Shown: positions 24,723 to 33,950, counted from the stretch's first letter. The stretch is 42,028 nt of DNA from an uncultured Chloroflexota bacterium (GCA_913045625.1 CAJWPE010000007.1:1-42028); one strand, 5' to 3'. Made by a program: numbers and translations. Notes: a model not told the origin generated them from the sequence alone.

Positions 24723-25298
24723 ATGGCTGAAATAACTAAATACCTCTCTCAATCAGATATAGAAGTAGGAGCCAAGGTTCCAAATTTTCGTCTATTAGAT
24801 ATGAATGACAACTCATTTACACTTAAAGATATTTTAGGAAAACCGGCTGTTCTATACTTTTACCCCTTAGATAATTCTTCTCTATGCACTGAAGAAGCAT
24901 GCGAATTTAGAGACGTTTATGATGAGTTACAAGAACTTGATTGCGCCGTATACGGAATCAGCCCAGACGATCATGAAAGCCATATGCAATTTTCTGCAAA
25001 ATACGAACTGCCTTTTCAACTCTGTTGTGACCCTAGCGAACAAATGATGAAAGATTACGGTATTTGGGCAGAATTTTTGCTTAACCAAAATGAAATAGAA
25101 CGCTACCGCGAAAACTTCCCTAAATTCTATGCACAAGTTTATGATGAGAACAAAATACAAACTGTGGTTAGATCTACTTTTCTAATTGATAAAAATGGAC
25201 TTCTAATTAGAAAGTGGGTAGACGTAAGGCCTTTCGGGCACGCAAGCAGCGTTAAAGATCAGTTAAATAAATCATTTAACTTTGAAATAGGATTTTAA
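24723..25298 (+). CDS. Peroxiredoxin, PrxQ/BCP type
   Basis: A thiol peroxidase that reduces hydroperoxides. The active-site block YFYPLDNSSLCTEEACEFRD carries the peroxidatic Cys and a second Cys five residues later, the arrangement of PrxQ/BCP enzymes with an intramolecular disulfide. At 191 residues it is longer than the usual 150, the extra being an insertion around GIWAEFLLNQNEIERYRENF. There is no signal peptide. The tRNA-Gly gene lies on the opposite strand just past its stop. Confidence 0.88.
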   Translation: MAEITKYLSQSDIEVGAKVPNFRLLDMNDNSFTLKDILGKPAVLYFYPLDNSSLCTEEACEFRDVYDELQELDCAVYGISPDDHESHMQFSAKYELPFQLCCDPSEQMMKDYGIWAEFLLNQNEIERYRENFPKFYAQVYDENKIQTVVRSTFLIDKNGLLIRKWVDVRPFGHASSVKDQLNKSFNFEIGF

Positions 25299-25299
25299 A

Positions 25300-25374
<75 letters not shown>

Positions 25375-25389
25375 AATTAAAATTCAAGG

Positions 25390-25462
<73 letters not shown>

Positions 25463-25482
25463 TCAATTTGAACCGGGAATAC

Positions 25483-25512
25483 ATAGTATTCTTTCAAATT
25501 AATGGGTGTCAA
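25483..25512 (-). promoter_or_regulatory. Promoter of the tRNA-Phe/tRNA-Gly unit
   Basis: On the minus strand a perfect TTGACA (25512-25507), 18 bases, then TACTAT (25488-25483), about 20 bases before the tRNA-Phe 5' end. The -10 lies inside a short perfect inverted repeat, GAATAC-ATA-GTATTC (25477-25491). Confidence 0.7.
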
Positions 25513-25607
25513 GAAATCATACAATTAATTACCTAGTAATAAAATTTGTTTAAAAAAAACGTCCCCCAAACATTTAATATATAATCCCTCAACTGCGGAG
25601 AGTATGA

Positions 25608-26990
25608 ATGGTAAATTATGATCTCGTTATTATAGGTGCAGGTCCCGGGGGTTATGTAGCTGCTATCCGTGCGTCACAGCTAGGATTAAACACAGCTATT
25701 ATAGAAAAAGAAGAGGTTGGGGGAGTATGTTTGAACTGGGGATGTATCCCAAGTAAAGCATTACTCAAGAATGCTGATGTATTAAATTTGTTCAAAAAAT
25801 CTGATCAATTCGGAATCACTTTTGACAACATGTCAGTAGATTACTCAAAAGCTATCGAAAGAAGCAGACAAGTCGTATCTAAACTAACTCAAGGGGTCAA
25901 ATTTTTACTTAAAAAAAATCAAGTTGATCATATTGAAGGAACTGCTACGTTTTTAGATTCAAATTCAGTCAAAATAGAAGAAACTGAACAAATTATTTCT
26001 AGTAAACACATCATAATTGCTACAGGAGCAAAACAAAGACAACTTCCAAATCTACCTATAGATCATGAGGTTGTCATTACCAGCAGAGATGCTTTAGAAC
26101 TATCAACAATCCCTAAAAATATAGGAATTATAGGAGGTGGCGCAACTGGAGTTGAATTTGCGCATATATATTCCTCATATGACTCAGAAGTTACACTAAT
26201 AGAGCTAATGGATCATCTAGTTCCAAATGAAGACCAAGAAATTGCAAAAACCCTTGAAAAGTCATTTACTGAAAGAGACATCAAAATACACACATCAACA
26301 AATGTGAACAAAATCATTGTTGAGAATAATGAAGCTATCATCTCAATAGAACAAAACAATGAAGAAACAAATCTGACTTTTGAAAAAATCCTAGTATGTG
26401 TAGGAACACAAGGAAACACAGATAATCTAGGTTTAGAAAATACAGGTATAGAAACAAACAATTCTTTTATTAATTGTGATGAAAACTTAAGAACAAACAT
26501 TGCTAATATTTTTGCTATTGGTGATGTAACAGGTCAAATAGCACTAGCTCATGTTGCTTCAGCACAAGCAATTCTCGCAGTAGAAACTATTGCTGGTATT
26601 GATTCTAAAAAAATTAATTATGAAACTATTCCTAAAGCTATATATTGCGAACCTCAAATTGCAAGCTTTGGGTTAACTGAACAACAAGCATTAGATCAAA
26701 ATATAAATTTTAAAATAGGAAAATTTCCAATCAGTGCAAGTGGAAAGGCTTTAGCATTAGGAAATCCAGAAGGATTAGTAAAAATAATTTCTGAAGAAAA
26801 ATTTGGTGAAATTCTAGGAGTACATTTAATTGGTTCAGAAGTTACTGAGTTAATTTCTGAATTGTCTATGACAAAGCTTCTAGAAGGAACAATCGACGAG
26901 TTAGGATGGATGATTCACCCTCATCCAACGATTTCTGAGACAATAAAAGAGTCTGCATTGGATTCTTTTGACGAAGCAATTCACATTTAG
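25608..26990 (+). CDS. lpdA: Dihydrolipoyl dehydrogenase (E3)
   Basis: The flavoprotein that re-oxidises dihydrolipoamide for the pyruvate (or other 2-oxoacid) dehydrogenase complex. 460 residues, normal for the family. It shows FAD-binding GAGPGG (11-16), the redox disulfide Cys41/Cys46 in GGVCLNWGCIPSK, NAD-binding GGGATG, and the C-terminal HPHPTISE with the active-site His. It is first in the run lpd-pdhA-pdhB-pdhC-nudC, with 11 bases before pdhA. Confidence 0.96.
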   Translation: MVNYDLVIIGAGPGGYVAAIRASQLGLNTAIIEKEEVGGVCLNWGCIPSKALLKNADVLNLFKKSDQFGITFDNMSVDYSKAIERSRQVVSKLTQGVKFLLKKNQVDHIEGTATFLDSNSVKIEETEQIISSKHIIIATGAKQRQLPNLPIDHEVVITSRDALELSTIPKNIGIIGGGATGVEFAHIYSSYDSEVTLIELMDHLVPNEDQEIAKTLEKSFTERDIKIHTSTNVNKIIVENNEAIISIEQNNEETNLTFEKILVCVGTQGNTDNLGLENTGIETNNSFINCDENLRTNIANIFAIGDVTGQIALAHVASAQAILAVETIAGIDSKKINYETIPKAIYCEPQIASFGLTEQQALDQNINFKIGKFPISASGKALALGNPEGLVKIISEEKFGEILGVHLIGSEVTELISELSMTKLLEGTIDELGWMIHPHPTISETIKESALDSFDEAIHI

Positions 26991-27001
26991 GAATAGTTAA
27001 T

Positions 27002-28003
27002 ATGACGACAACTTTAAATATAGATAAAGATCTAGCTTTAGACTTGTATTCAAAAATGTTACTTATTAGGCGATTTGAAGAAGAGACAGAGCGTCTATAT
27101 CGAAGAGGCAAAATTGGTGGTTTTTTGCATACTTACATTGGAGAAGAAGCTATTGCTGTAGGCGCAATTCCTATTTTAAGAGAAGATGACTATGTTATAG
27201 GACACTATAGAGACCACGGACATGCTTTAGCTAGAGGATTAGATCCAAAGTTAGCTATGGCTGAACTATGTGGAAAATCAACTGGGCTTAGTGGGGGCAA
27301 AGGTGGCTCAATGCATCTATTTGATGCTGAAAAACATTTTATGGGTGGACATGCCATAGTGGGAGGACAATTACCGCTAGCAGTAGGTATAGCTTTAGGA
27401 ATAAAACTTAAAAAATTAGACAGTGTTGTAATGTGTTTTTTTGGAGATGGAGCAGTAAATGAAGGAGAATTTCATGAAGCAATGAACTTAGCTTCTTTAT
27501 GGAAACTTCCCATTGTTTTCATGCTCGAAAATAATTTGTATGGAATGGGAACTCAAGTAAATCGTTCTAGGGCAGGTGGACCAGATATTTACAAAGCCGC
27601 TGAGCCTTATTTAATTCCTGCAGTTCAAATTGACGGTATGAATTTAATTGAAGTACGAGACACTGTAATGGAAGGAGTGGAAAAAGTTCGCAGAGACCAA
27701 ACACCCATTTTCATAGAATCAATGGCATACAGATTTCATGGACATTCTGTAGCAGACCCATCTAACTACAGAGACAATGAAGAAGTAGAAGAAAATCGTA
27801 GTAGAGATCCTATAGACATCTTCAAAGAAAATTTGTTAAGCGCCAATTTTGCTACAAATGAAGAAATTAACGCTATAGATGAAGTAATAGTAAGTCAGAT
27901 AGATGATATTCGAGAATTTGCGGAATCTAGCCCTGAGCCTGAAGAAATTGAACTATATTCTCACATTTATGCAAACCCTGAAGAGGAAGTAAATAATGAG
28001 TGA
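27002..28003 (+). CDS. pdhA: Pyruvate dehydrogenase E1 component, alpha subunit
   Basis: The thiamine-diphosphate-dependent decarboxylase subunit. 333 residues. The TPP motif begins GDG at 148-150 and ends with NN at 177-178, and GHYRDHGHALARG and the SRDP segment near the C-terminus are typical of the heterotetrameric E1-alpha. It overlaps pdhB by 8 bases and stops with TGA. A branched-chain 2-oxoacid or acetoin specificity cannot be excluded, but a pyruvate role is most likely given a complete E1/E2/E3 set. Confidence 0.93.
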   Translation: MTTTLNIDKDLALDLYSKMLLIRRFEEETERLYRRGKIGGFLHTYIGEEAIAVGAIPILREDDYVIGHYRDHGHALARGLDPKLAMAELCGKSTGLSGGKGGSMHLFDAEKHFMGGHAIVGGQLPLAVGIALGIKLKKLDSVVMCFFGDGAVNEGEFHEAMNLASLWKLPIVFMLENNLYGMGTQVNRSRAGGPDIYKAAEPYLIPAVQIDGMNLIEVRDTVMEGVEKVRRDQTPIFIESMAYRFHGHSVADPSNYRDNEEVEENRSRDPIDIFKENLLSANFATNEEINAIDEVIVSQIDDIREFAESSPEPEEIELYSHIYANPEEEVNNE

Positions 28004-28973
28004 AATGATATTACGAGATGCGATGTCAAAAGCTCTCAGAGAGGCCCTAGATCAAGATGAGAGGGTTTTCTTGATGGGAGAAGATATTGGTGCGTATGGT
28101 GGTGCATATGCAGTTACTAAAGGATTCCTAGAAGAATATGGAGAAGAAAGAATTAGAGATACCCCTATTTCTGAATCAGTCTTTGTCGGAGCAGGCGCAG
28201 GTGCTGCAATGATAGGCATGAGGCCAATTGTTGAAGTAATGACCATTAACTTTACTCTTGTTGCAATTGATCAAATCGTCAATCATGCTGCTAAATTAAG
28301 CTATATGTCTAATGGTCAATTTAAGGTACCTCTAATATTAAGAACTGTAACCGGAGGTGGAGGACAACTTGCAGCAACTCATTCACAAAGTTTTGAAAAC
28401 TGGTACGCATCAGTTCCAGGACTCAAGGTTGTTGTTCCAGCTACTCCTTATGATGCTTTAGGGCTTTTTAGGGCAAGTAGAAAAGATAATAATCCTATTA
28501 TTTTTGCGGAACACGCTATGCTCTATAGAGTACGAGGAGAAGTTCCAGATGAATATTATGAAATCCCACTAGGAAAAGCTAGAATCGCTCAAGAAGGATC
28601 TGATGTAACACTTATTGCATATTCTGGCATGGTAAAAGTAGCAGAAGAGGCAGCCGAAATTTTTTACAGAAATAATATTTCTGCTGAGGTAATAGATTTA
28701 CGAACACTTTCACCACTTGACTTAGAAACCCTAGTAAATTCTGTTAAGAAAACTAGTAGAGCTGTTGTAATAGAAGAAACCTGGAAAACGGGAGGTTTTT
28801 CTGCATCAATAGCCAGCGATATTCAAGAAGCTGCTTTTGACTTTTTGGATGGCCCTGTTTTAAGAATAAATGGTCCTGATGTACCTGCTCCATATGCAAA
28901 AAATTTAGAACAATTAATGATCCCGAAAGCTTCTTGGATAGTTGATCAGGTAAAGTACAATTTCGGTTTATAG
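27996..28973 (+). CDS. pdhB: Pyruvate dehydrogenase E1 component, beta subunit
   Basis: 325 residues, the partner of the alpha subunit. Its N-terminal part (LMGEDIGAYGGAYAVTKGF) and the ISESVFVGAGAGAAMIGMRP block are the family hallmarks, and the C-terminal transketolase domain (DVTLIAYSGMVKVAEEA) is complete. It begins within the end of pdhA, so translation is coupled. AGGAG follows its stop as the ribosome site for pdhC. Confidence 0.94.
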   Translation: MSEMILRDAMSKALREALDQDERVFLMGEDIGAYGGAYAVTKGFLEEYGEERIRDTPISESVFVGAGAGAAMIGMRPIVEVMTINFTLVAIDQIVNHAAKLSYMSNGQFKVPLILRTVTGGGGQLAATHSQSFENWYASVPGLKVVVPATPYDALGLFRASRKDNNPIIFAEHAMLYRVRGEVPDEYYEIPLGKARIAQEGSDVTLIAYSGMVKVAEEAAEIFYRNNISAEVIDLRTLSPLDLETLVNSVKKTSRAVVIEETWKTGGFSASIASDIQEAAFDFLDGPVLRINGPDVPAPYAKNLEQLMIPKASWIVDQVKYNFGL

Positions 28974-28985
28974 TAGGAGTTTTTT

Positions 28986-30254
28986 ATGGCTATAGAATTA
29001 AGAATGCCACAAATGGGATATGACATGGAGGAAGGAACAGTAGTTAAATGGCTGGTCCAAGAGGGTGAAACTGTTAAAAGAAATGAACCTGTCGCTGAAA
29101 TTGAAACAGATAAAGCTGTCGTTGAATTTGAAACAGAATCAGAAGGAACTATCCTAAAAATTCTAGCTCCTGAAGGTTCAGTAATTCCAGTAGGGCAAAC
29201 AATTGCTGTAGTTGGTTCTGAGGGAGAAGAATTCACTATTTCAGAACCCCTTCAAATTACCGAAGATTCTGATACTCCAGTAACTGAAAATATTGAAATT
29301 TCAAATGAAATACCTGAAAATAATGTAGCTGCTCACCCAGAAACAACTCCCTCATCAATTATTGCATCTCCCATTGCCAGAAAACTTGCAGAGGATATGG
29401 GAATTCCGTTATCTAAAATCCAAGGTTCTGGACCAAACGGTAGAATTACCAAAACAGATGTAGAAAACTTCCAAGATTCTGATAATGAACCAGTTGTTGA
29501 AAACATTTCACCAACTCCTGAAGCTCCTGCTGCAGTCACTCCACTCAAATCTTCGCCTAATAATGCCCCATCTGATAAGCAACCTCTCAGTAGAATGAGG
29601 CAACAAATTGCCCGAGTTACTGTTAAAAGTAAATCAGAAAAACCTCACTTTTACGTGTCGGCCGAAATTGATATGACTAGAGCAATGGCACTAAGAAAAC
29701 AAATTAATGAACAATTATCGCCTGAGGGTGTAAAAATCACAGTCAACGATCTAATTGTAAAAGCATCAATTGAAACATTGAAAAAATTCCCAAAATTCAA
29801 TGCATATTATGAAGATGACGGAATTGTATATAACAATGCAATTAATATAGCTATAGCTATTTCAGACGATGAAGGATTAATTGTTCCAGCAATTTTGGAT
29901 TGTGGAGATAAATCTTTGAGACAAATTTCTCAAATGGTTAAAGATTTAGCTCAACGATCTTCAAATGGAACCCTAAGCCCTCAAGAATATACTGGTGGAA
30001 CATTTGCTATCAGTAATTTAGGAATGTATGACGTAACTAGCTTTGTTGCCATCATTCACCCTCCTCAATCTGCAGTTTTGGCAGTTGGAACAGTTATAGA
30101 AAAACCAGTAGTCAAAGACGGTGAAATAGTTATAGGCCAAACTATGGTAGGAACTATTTCAGCTGACCACAGAATAGTAGATGGTGCTGAAGGAGCAGAA
30201 TTTTTAGTAGCAGTTAAATCTTTACTAGAAAACCCAATGAGTATGGTCGTTTAA
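28986..30254 (+). CDS. pdhC: Dihydrolipoamide acetyltransferase (E2)
   Basis: The core of the 2-oxoacid dehydrogenase complex, 422 residues. Domain order: one lipoyl domain (2-76) with lipoyl Lys43 in ETDKAVV; an acidic linker; the E1/E3-binding domain at about 122-160 (IASPIARKLAEDMGIPLSKI); a Pro/Ala linker; and the catalytic domain from about 195 with DHRIVDGAEGAEFL near the end. A single lipoyl domain is common outside enterobacteria. The stop overlaps the nudC start (TAATG). Confidence 0.95.
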   Translation: MAIELRMPQMGYDMEEGTVVKWLVQEGETVKRNEPVAEIETDKAVVEFETESEGTILKILAPEGSVIPVGQTIAVVGSEGEEFTISEPLQITEDSDTPVTENIEISNEIPENNVAAHPETTPSSIIASPIARKLAEDMGIPLSKIQGSGPNGRITKTDVENFQDSDNEPVVENISPTPEAPAAVTPLKSSPNNAPSDKQPLSRMRQQIARVTVKSKSEKPHFYVSAEIDMTRAMALRKQINEQLSPEGVKITVNDLIVKASIETLKKFPKFNAYYEDDGIVYNNAINIAIAISDDEGLIVPAILDCGDKSLRQISQMVKDLAQRSSNGTLSPQEYTGGTFAISNLGMYDVTSFVAIIHPPQSAVLAVGTVIEKPVVKDGEIVIGQTMVGTISADHRIVDGAEGAEFLVAVKSLLENPMSMVV

Positions 30255-31183
30255 TGAATATTCAAGGATATGGCCATGTCTTCTCTAGAAATCCCTTAAA
30301 TCGAGGAGAGGTAGAGAGGCGTGATGAAGAATTAATTAATCAAAAAAGCTCTGATCAAAGTAGTCTATTTATTGTAATGAGAGATTTAAATCTATTAATA
30401 GATACTTCATCTTCTAAGCTAGTTTGGCTTACCAGAGAAGAATTAGATCAAAAAAATGTTGATAGTCCTTCAATTTTCCTAGGTATTTTAGATGGAATAT
30501 ATCATTTTGCAGTTTCAGTCACGCAAGATCAATTCCCAGATCAACAAATTTTAAAAACTAATCCAAGCTATAGATTCACTGATATCAGAACCTGTGGAGA
30601 ACTTTTACAATCTGAAGACTCAGGAATTGCTGCTCAAGCTAGAATTCAAATGAACTGGCATGACAAATATGCTTTTTGTTCGTCTTGTGGGTTTAAAACT
30701 GAGATGAAAAGAGGCGGACAAGCAAGACATTGTGAAAGTTGTTCTACAGACCATTTCCCAAGAACTGATCCAGTAATAATTGTAGTAGTTTATGACGGTG
30801 ACAAATGCCTATTAGGTCAATCACAAGGAAGATTAAGAAGCACAAATACTTATTCAGCATTAGCAGGGTTTATGGATCAGGGAGAATCAATAGAAGAAGC
30901 TGTTGCAAGAGAAGTGATGGAAGAAGCAGGAATTAAAGTAAAGAACGTCAAATATCACTCATCACAACCTTGGCCACTACCTTATTCAATAATGATTGGG
31001 TGCCACGCAGAAGCTGCATCTACAAACATTGATATGGATACTGAAGAAATGACTGATGTTAAATGGTTCACGCGAGAAGAAGTTCTTTTAGCTTTAGAAG
31101 GTAAAAGTGAACAACTACGAGTTCCGATGAAAATTGCCATAGCACACCATTTATTAAAAGACTGGGCCTATCAAAATATCTAA
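30254..31183 (+). CDS. nudC: NAD+/NADH pyrophosphatase, NudC type
   Basis: Hydrolyses NADH to NMNH and AMP; NudC enzymes also remove NAD caps from RNA. 309 residues. A four-Cys zinc ribbon (Cys142, 145, 160, 163) precedes a complete Nudix box at 205-227 (GFMDQGESIEEAVAREVMEE and AGI), and the NudC-specific SQPWPLPYS follows. It is coupled to pdhC by a one-base overlap, an unusual neighbour that links NADH turnover to the NADH-producing complex. Confidence 0.93.
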   Translation: MNIQGYGHVFSRNPLNRGEVERRDEELINQKSSDQSSLFIVMRDLNLLIDTSSSKLVWLTREELDQKNVDSPSIFLGILDGIYHFAVSVTQDQFPDQQILKTNPSYRFTDIRTCGELLQSEDSGIAAQARIQMNWHDKYAFCSSCGFKTEMKRGGQARHCESCSTDHFPRTDPVIIVVVYDGDKCLLGQSQGRLRSTNTYSALAGFMDQGESIEEAVAREVMEEAGIKVKNVKYHSSQPWPLPYSIMIGCHAEAASTNIDMDTEEMTDVKWFTREEVLLALEGKSEQLRVPMKIAIAHHLLKDWAYQNI

Positions 31184-31200
31184 TTCTTCTTGAAAACAAC

Positions 31201-31241
31201 AAGTTACAAAAGCAATAAAATATTGGAATCTAAATTAATAA
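31201..31241. repeat. Imperfect direct repeat, left copy (MFS 3'-end relic)
   Basis: 34 of 41 positions match 31820-31860, 619 bases away. The right copy is coding sequence at the end of the MFS gene. Read on the minus strand the left copy gives IPIFYCFCNL with a stop just before it, resembling IPIFCCFCSL of the MFS C-terminus. It looks like a decayed duplicate of that gene end. The two copies flank the unknown membrane protein gene. Confidence 0.6.
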
Positions 31242-31250
31242 TCTTGTTTA

Positions 31251-31790
31251 ATGACGCTTGAAGAAATAATTGTAATTACTGTTAGGCTCTCAGGATCAAT
31301 TCCTGTACTTTTTTTCCCGTTTTTTGGGTCAATATTCGCAATATTAATTGATCTTTCAGATTTATTCATTATAGGTAATATAGAGCTGGGTGGAGTTAGA
31401 AATTATCAGCAACTAGATAAAATCCTTGATTTTTTCTACATGGCTACCTTTTTAGTAGTTTCACTAAAATGGTCAAAATTCGAGAGAAATATTTCTATTT
31501 GTTTATTTCTTTTTAGAATTTTCGGAATGCTTTTATATGAAATCACTGATAGCAGAATAATTTTATTTTATTTTCCTAATATTTTTGAATTTTGGTTTGT
31601 TGGTGTTTGTTTTTATAGGCTTAAATTTAAAAACAAATTATTAAAATTAAAAAGCATTGTTTTTATACTAACTCTGGCCACAATACTAAAATTATTGCAA
31701 GAATGGGTTCTTCATTGGAATAAATTTTTAGACAACTATGCTATGGGTGATTTAATTTCAGTGTTAACTGATATTTTTAGTTTTCTGTAG
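31251..31790 (+). CDS. Hypothetical polytopic membrane protein
   Basis: 179 residues that I cannot assign to a family. About five hydrophobic segments are visible, starting at residues 5-40 (including SGSIPVLFFPFFGSIFAILI), with Trp/Phe-rich later helices. There is no strong ribosome-binding site before the ATG, and codon use is extremely AT-rich. It is flanked by imperfect 41-bp direct repeats and overlaps the MFS gene end by 14 bases in convergent orientation, suggesting it was inserted or duplicated here. Confidence 0.6.
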   Translation: MTLEEIIVITVRLSGSIPVLFFPFFGSIFAILIDLSDLFIIGNIELGGVRNYQQLDKILDFFYMATFLVVSLKWSKFERNISICLFLFRIFGMLLYEITDSRIILFYFPNIFEFWFVGVCFYRLKFKNKLLKLKSIVFILTLATILKLLQEWVLHWNKFLDNYAMGDLISVLTDIFSFL

Positions 31791-33069
31791 TTAATCGTTT
31801 AGATGGTTTTGTAGCCATCAAGCTACAAAAGCAACAAAATATTGGGATTAAAATTAAGTAATATAATGCTTGGTCATATGATTGTGTTCGGTCATAAATG
31901 ATCCCAAATGGCAATGCACCCAATGCAGAAAATCCTACAGTGGCTGAAGAAGAAACTCCTCTAATACTACCCAAATATTTTCTACCATAATAATTTGCCC
32001 AAATCACTGTATAACTTGTATGAACTAAAGACATACTAAGTGAGGCCATAGAAACATAAATAATAGCTTGCCAAATTTCGGTAATTGTCACTAACCATAA
32101 CATGGTGAATATTAAAGAGATTTGACCACAAGCCATTAGATATCTATTAGGTATTTTATCTGCTAAATATCCACAAAAGAAATTTGAGATTAAAGCTGTT
32201 GGGCCAAACAAACTCATAGTAAAAGCAGCTAACCCTGAACCCAAACCTTTAGTCGCTAAAATTGATACATGATGAAAATGCAAACCAGTAATTATTAAAG
32301 GGGTCGCTATAACAGAAAACACTAAAAACCAAAATGTTTTTGTCATTATCGCTTCTGCAAAAGTGAAATTAATTTCACTTATAATTTCTTCATTATCGTC
32401 TGTTTCGTCTTTTTTCACTCCATCTGGCAGTAATCCTACTTTTTCAGGGCTATCTTTAACAAAAAATACAGCTAGAGGCAATAATATCGCTAAGACTATA
32501 ACTCCTAAAATTTGCCAAGATGATCTCCATCCAAAATTTTGAATCAATAAATGTGCTAGTAAAGGAAAAACAAACATACTAGCGCCTTGTCCTAATGAAG
32601 AAATACCTGTGGCAAATCCTCTTCTTTTAATAAACCAAGTTGAAACCAAATTTGTTGAAACTAATTGAAAAGATCCTTGGCCAATAGTTCTAAGTAGTGC
32701 AAAGGCGATAAATAATTTATAAATTGAATCTACGTTACTCATCCATAATGTAGACAATCCCAACAAAATACATAGAAGTGAGAGGATTAACCTATATCCA
32801 AATTTATCTAACACCCTTCCAACTATTATCATCATCACTGCAGCAGTTAATGAACCCATAGTATATGTAGCTGAATAGACTGTTCTTGACCAACCAAGCT
32901 CTTTCAGCATTGGTTCTAAAAAAACAGAATTCACATATGTCTGCCCAGGTGCAGAACAAAATAAAATTACTCCTGCAACAAAAACAATAACCCAACCATA
33001 AAAAAATGGGGTTTTATCTACAATATTGAAATTCCTAAAATTGATATCCATTTCTTTTGATATGTTCAT
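31777..33069 (-). CDS. MFS transporter (OFA/monocarboxylate-like)
   Basis: A 12-helix major facilitator, about 430 residues. Helix 1 begins FFYGWVIVFVAGVILF; the loop between helices 2 and 3 reads GRVLDKFGYR, the conserved MFS motif. The overall look (short N-terminus, FYGW entry, acidic central loop) is that of the monocarboxylate/oxalate-formate antiporter group, so an organic acid is the likely cargo. Possible starts are 33090 (TTG), 33069 (ATG) and 33051 (ATG); the last lies directly after a 28-bp palindrome that covers the 33069 start. Its 3' end overlaps the unknown membrane protein gene. Confidence 0.85.
   Translation of the reverse strand: MNISKEMDINFRNFNIVDKTPFFYGWVIVFVAGVILFCSAPGQTYVNSVFLEPMLKELGWSRTVYSATYTMGSLTAAVMMIIVGRVLDKFGYRLILSLLCILLGLSTLWMSNVDSIYKLFIAFALLRTIGQGSFQLVSTNLVSTWFIKRRGFATGISSLGQGASMFVFPLLAHLLIQNFGWRSSWQILGVIVLAILLPLAVFFVKDSPEKVGLLPDGVKKDETDDNEEIISEINFTFAEAIMTKTFWFLVFSVIATPLIITGLHFHHVSILATKGLGSGLAAFTMSLFGPTALISNFFCGYLADKIPNRYLMACGQISLIFTMLWLVTITEIWQAIIYVSMASLSMSLVHTSYTVIWANYYGRKYLGSIRGVSSSATVGFSALGALPFGIIYDRTQSYDQALYYLILIPIFCCFCSLMATKPSKRLTTEN
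31820..31860. repeat. Imperfect direct repeat, right copy (within the MFS 3' end)
   Basis: Matches 31201-31241 at 34 of 41 positions. Its core TACAAAAGCAA(C/T)AAAATATTGG is the best-conserved part. This copy is in use as coding sequence for the MFS C-terminus and is presumably the original. Confidence 0.6.
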
Positions 33070-33079
33070 ATCAAAAGAA
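33052..33079. promoter_or_regulatory. 28-bp perfect palindrome at the MFS start
   Basis: TTCTTTTGATATG (33052-33064) and CATATCAAAAGAA (33067-33079) are perfect inverted repeats with two bases between them. The element ends at the ATG at 33051 and contains the ATG at 33069. It could be a repressor operator, or an RNA hairpin that hides or sets the MFS start codon. Confidence 0.8.
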
Positions 33080-33116
33080 CCTGAAAGCAATTTAAAAACA
33101 CATCATTTTTATAAAA

Positions 33117-33899
33117 TTATTTCGTTAGGGAATTCAAGTCCGTCAAAAGTTTTTGATTATCAAATTCAGAGTTATTTTCTGACATATGTGGATATACTGA
33201 CGTTATAGATACACAATCCCTGTTAACAGCATCCACGTCACAATTTTTTGGCCACTCCATATCAACAGCCCTATTATGTTTAATCCAATAATGTGTCCTT
33301 CTACCATTTTGAATTTCTTCTACATTTTCACCAAAAGCTCTTCCACCTAATGTAGTCATTTCTACACCTTGAATTTCATCAAGTTGACATGGAGGAAGGT
33401 TAATATTTAATAAAAGTTTATTTGCAGGATTTAAATCTAAAACATGTTGAGCTACTAAAGCGCCGATTTTTGCGGCGGGAAAATTAATTACCGGTCTATC
33501 ATCATATTTTACTGAAACTGCAATCGCATTAATCGATCGAAAATATCCATGTAAGGCTGCTCCAAAAGTACCAGAATTAAAGACATCTATACCCAAATTA
33601 GCCCCAGGATTTATACCTGCAACTAGCAAATCTATATTGTGATCCATCAAAACCTCATTAGCTACGATCACACAATCACCAGGTCGACCATCAACGGTAT
33701 ACACTTCAGTTACTTTTGGAACTCGACTCGGATTTTTTTGGATTGTTAACGGCGTCAACAATGTAGTCGACGACCCCATTCCACTTTGATCTCGATCTGG
33801 AACCACTATAGTCACTGATCCAATATCTGATAATGTCTCAGCTATAGCCCATAATCCTTCAGAGTGAATGCCATCATCATTGGTTAATAAAATATTCAC
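33117..33899 (-). CDS. surE: 5'-nucleotidase SurE
   Basis: A metal-dependent nucleoside monophosphate phosphatase. 260 residues. The metal-binding NDDG at 7-10 opens the protein, and VPDRDQSGMGSS and VAGINPGANLG are the other conserved blocks. It lies upstream of the MFS gene on the same strand and downstream of panC, with about 50 bases on the panC side. It may recycle nucleotides alongside the purine salvage genes elsewhere in the window. Confidence 0.94.
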   Translation of the reverse strand: MNILLTNDDGIHSEGLWAIAETLSDIGSVTIVVPDRDQSGMGSSTTLLTPLTIQKNPSRVPKVTEVYTVDGRPGDCVIVANEVLMDHNIDLLVAGINPGANLGIDVFNSGTFGAALHGYFRSINAIAVSVKYDDRPVINFPAAKIGALVAQHVLDLNPANKLLLNINLPPCQLDEIQGVEMTTLGGRAFGENVEEIQNGRRTHYWIKHNRAVDMEWPKNCDVDAVNRDCVSITSVYPHMSENNSEFDNQKLLTDLNSLTK

Positions 33900-33950
33900 A
33901 ATTACACCTCTTTTACAGGTTACACATAAATCGATTAATAAAATTTAATC

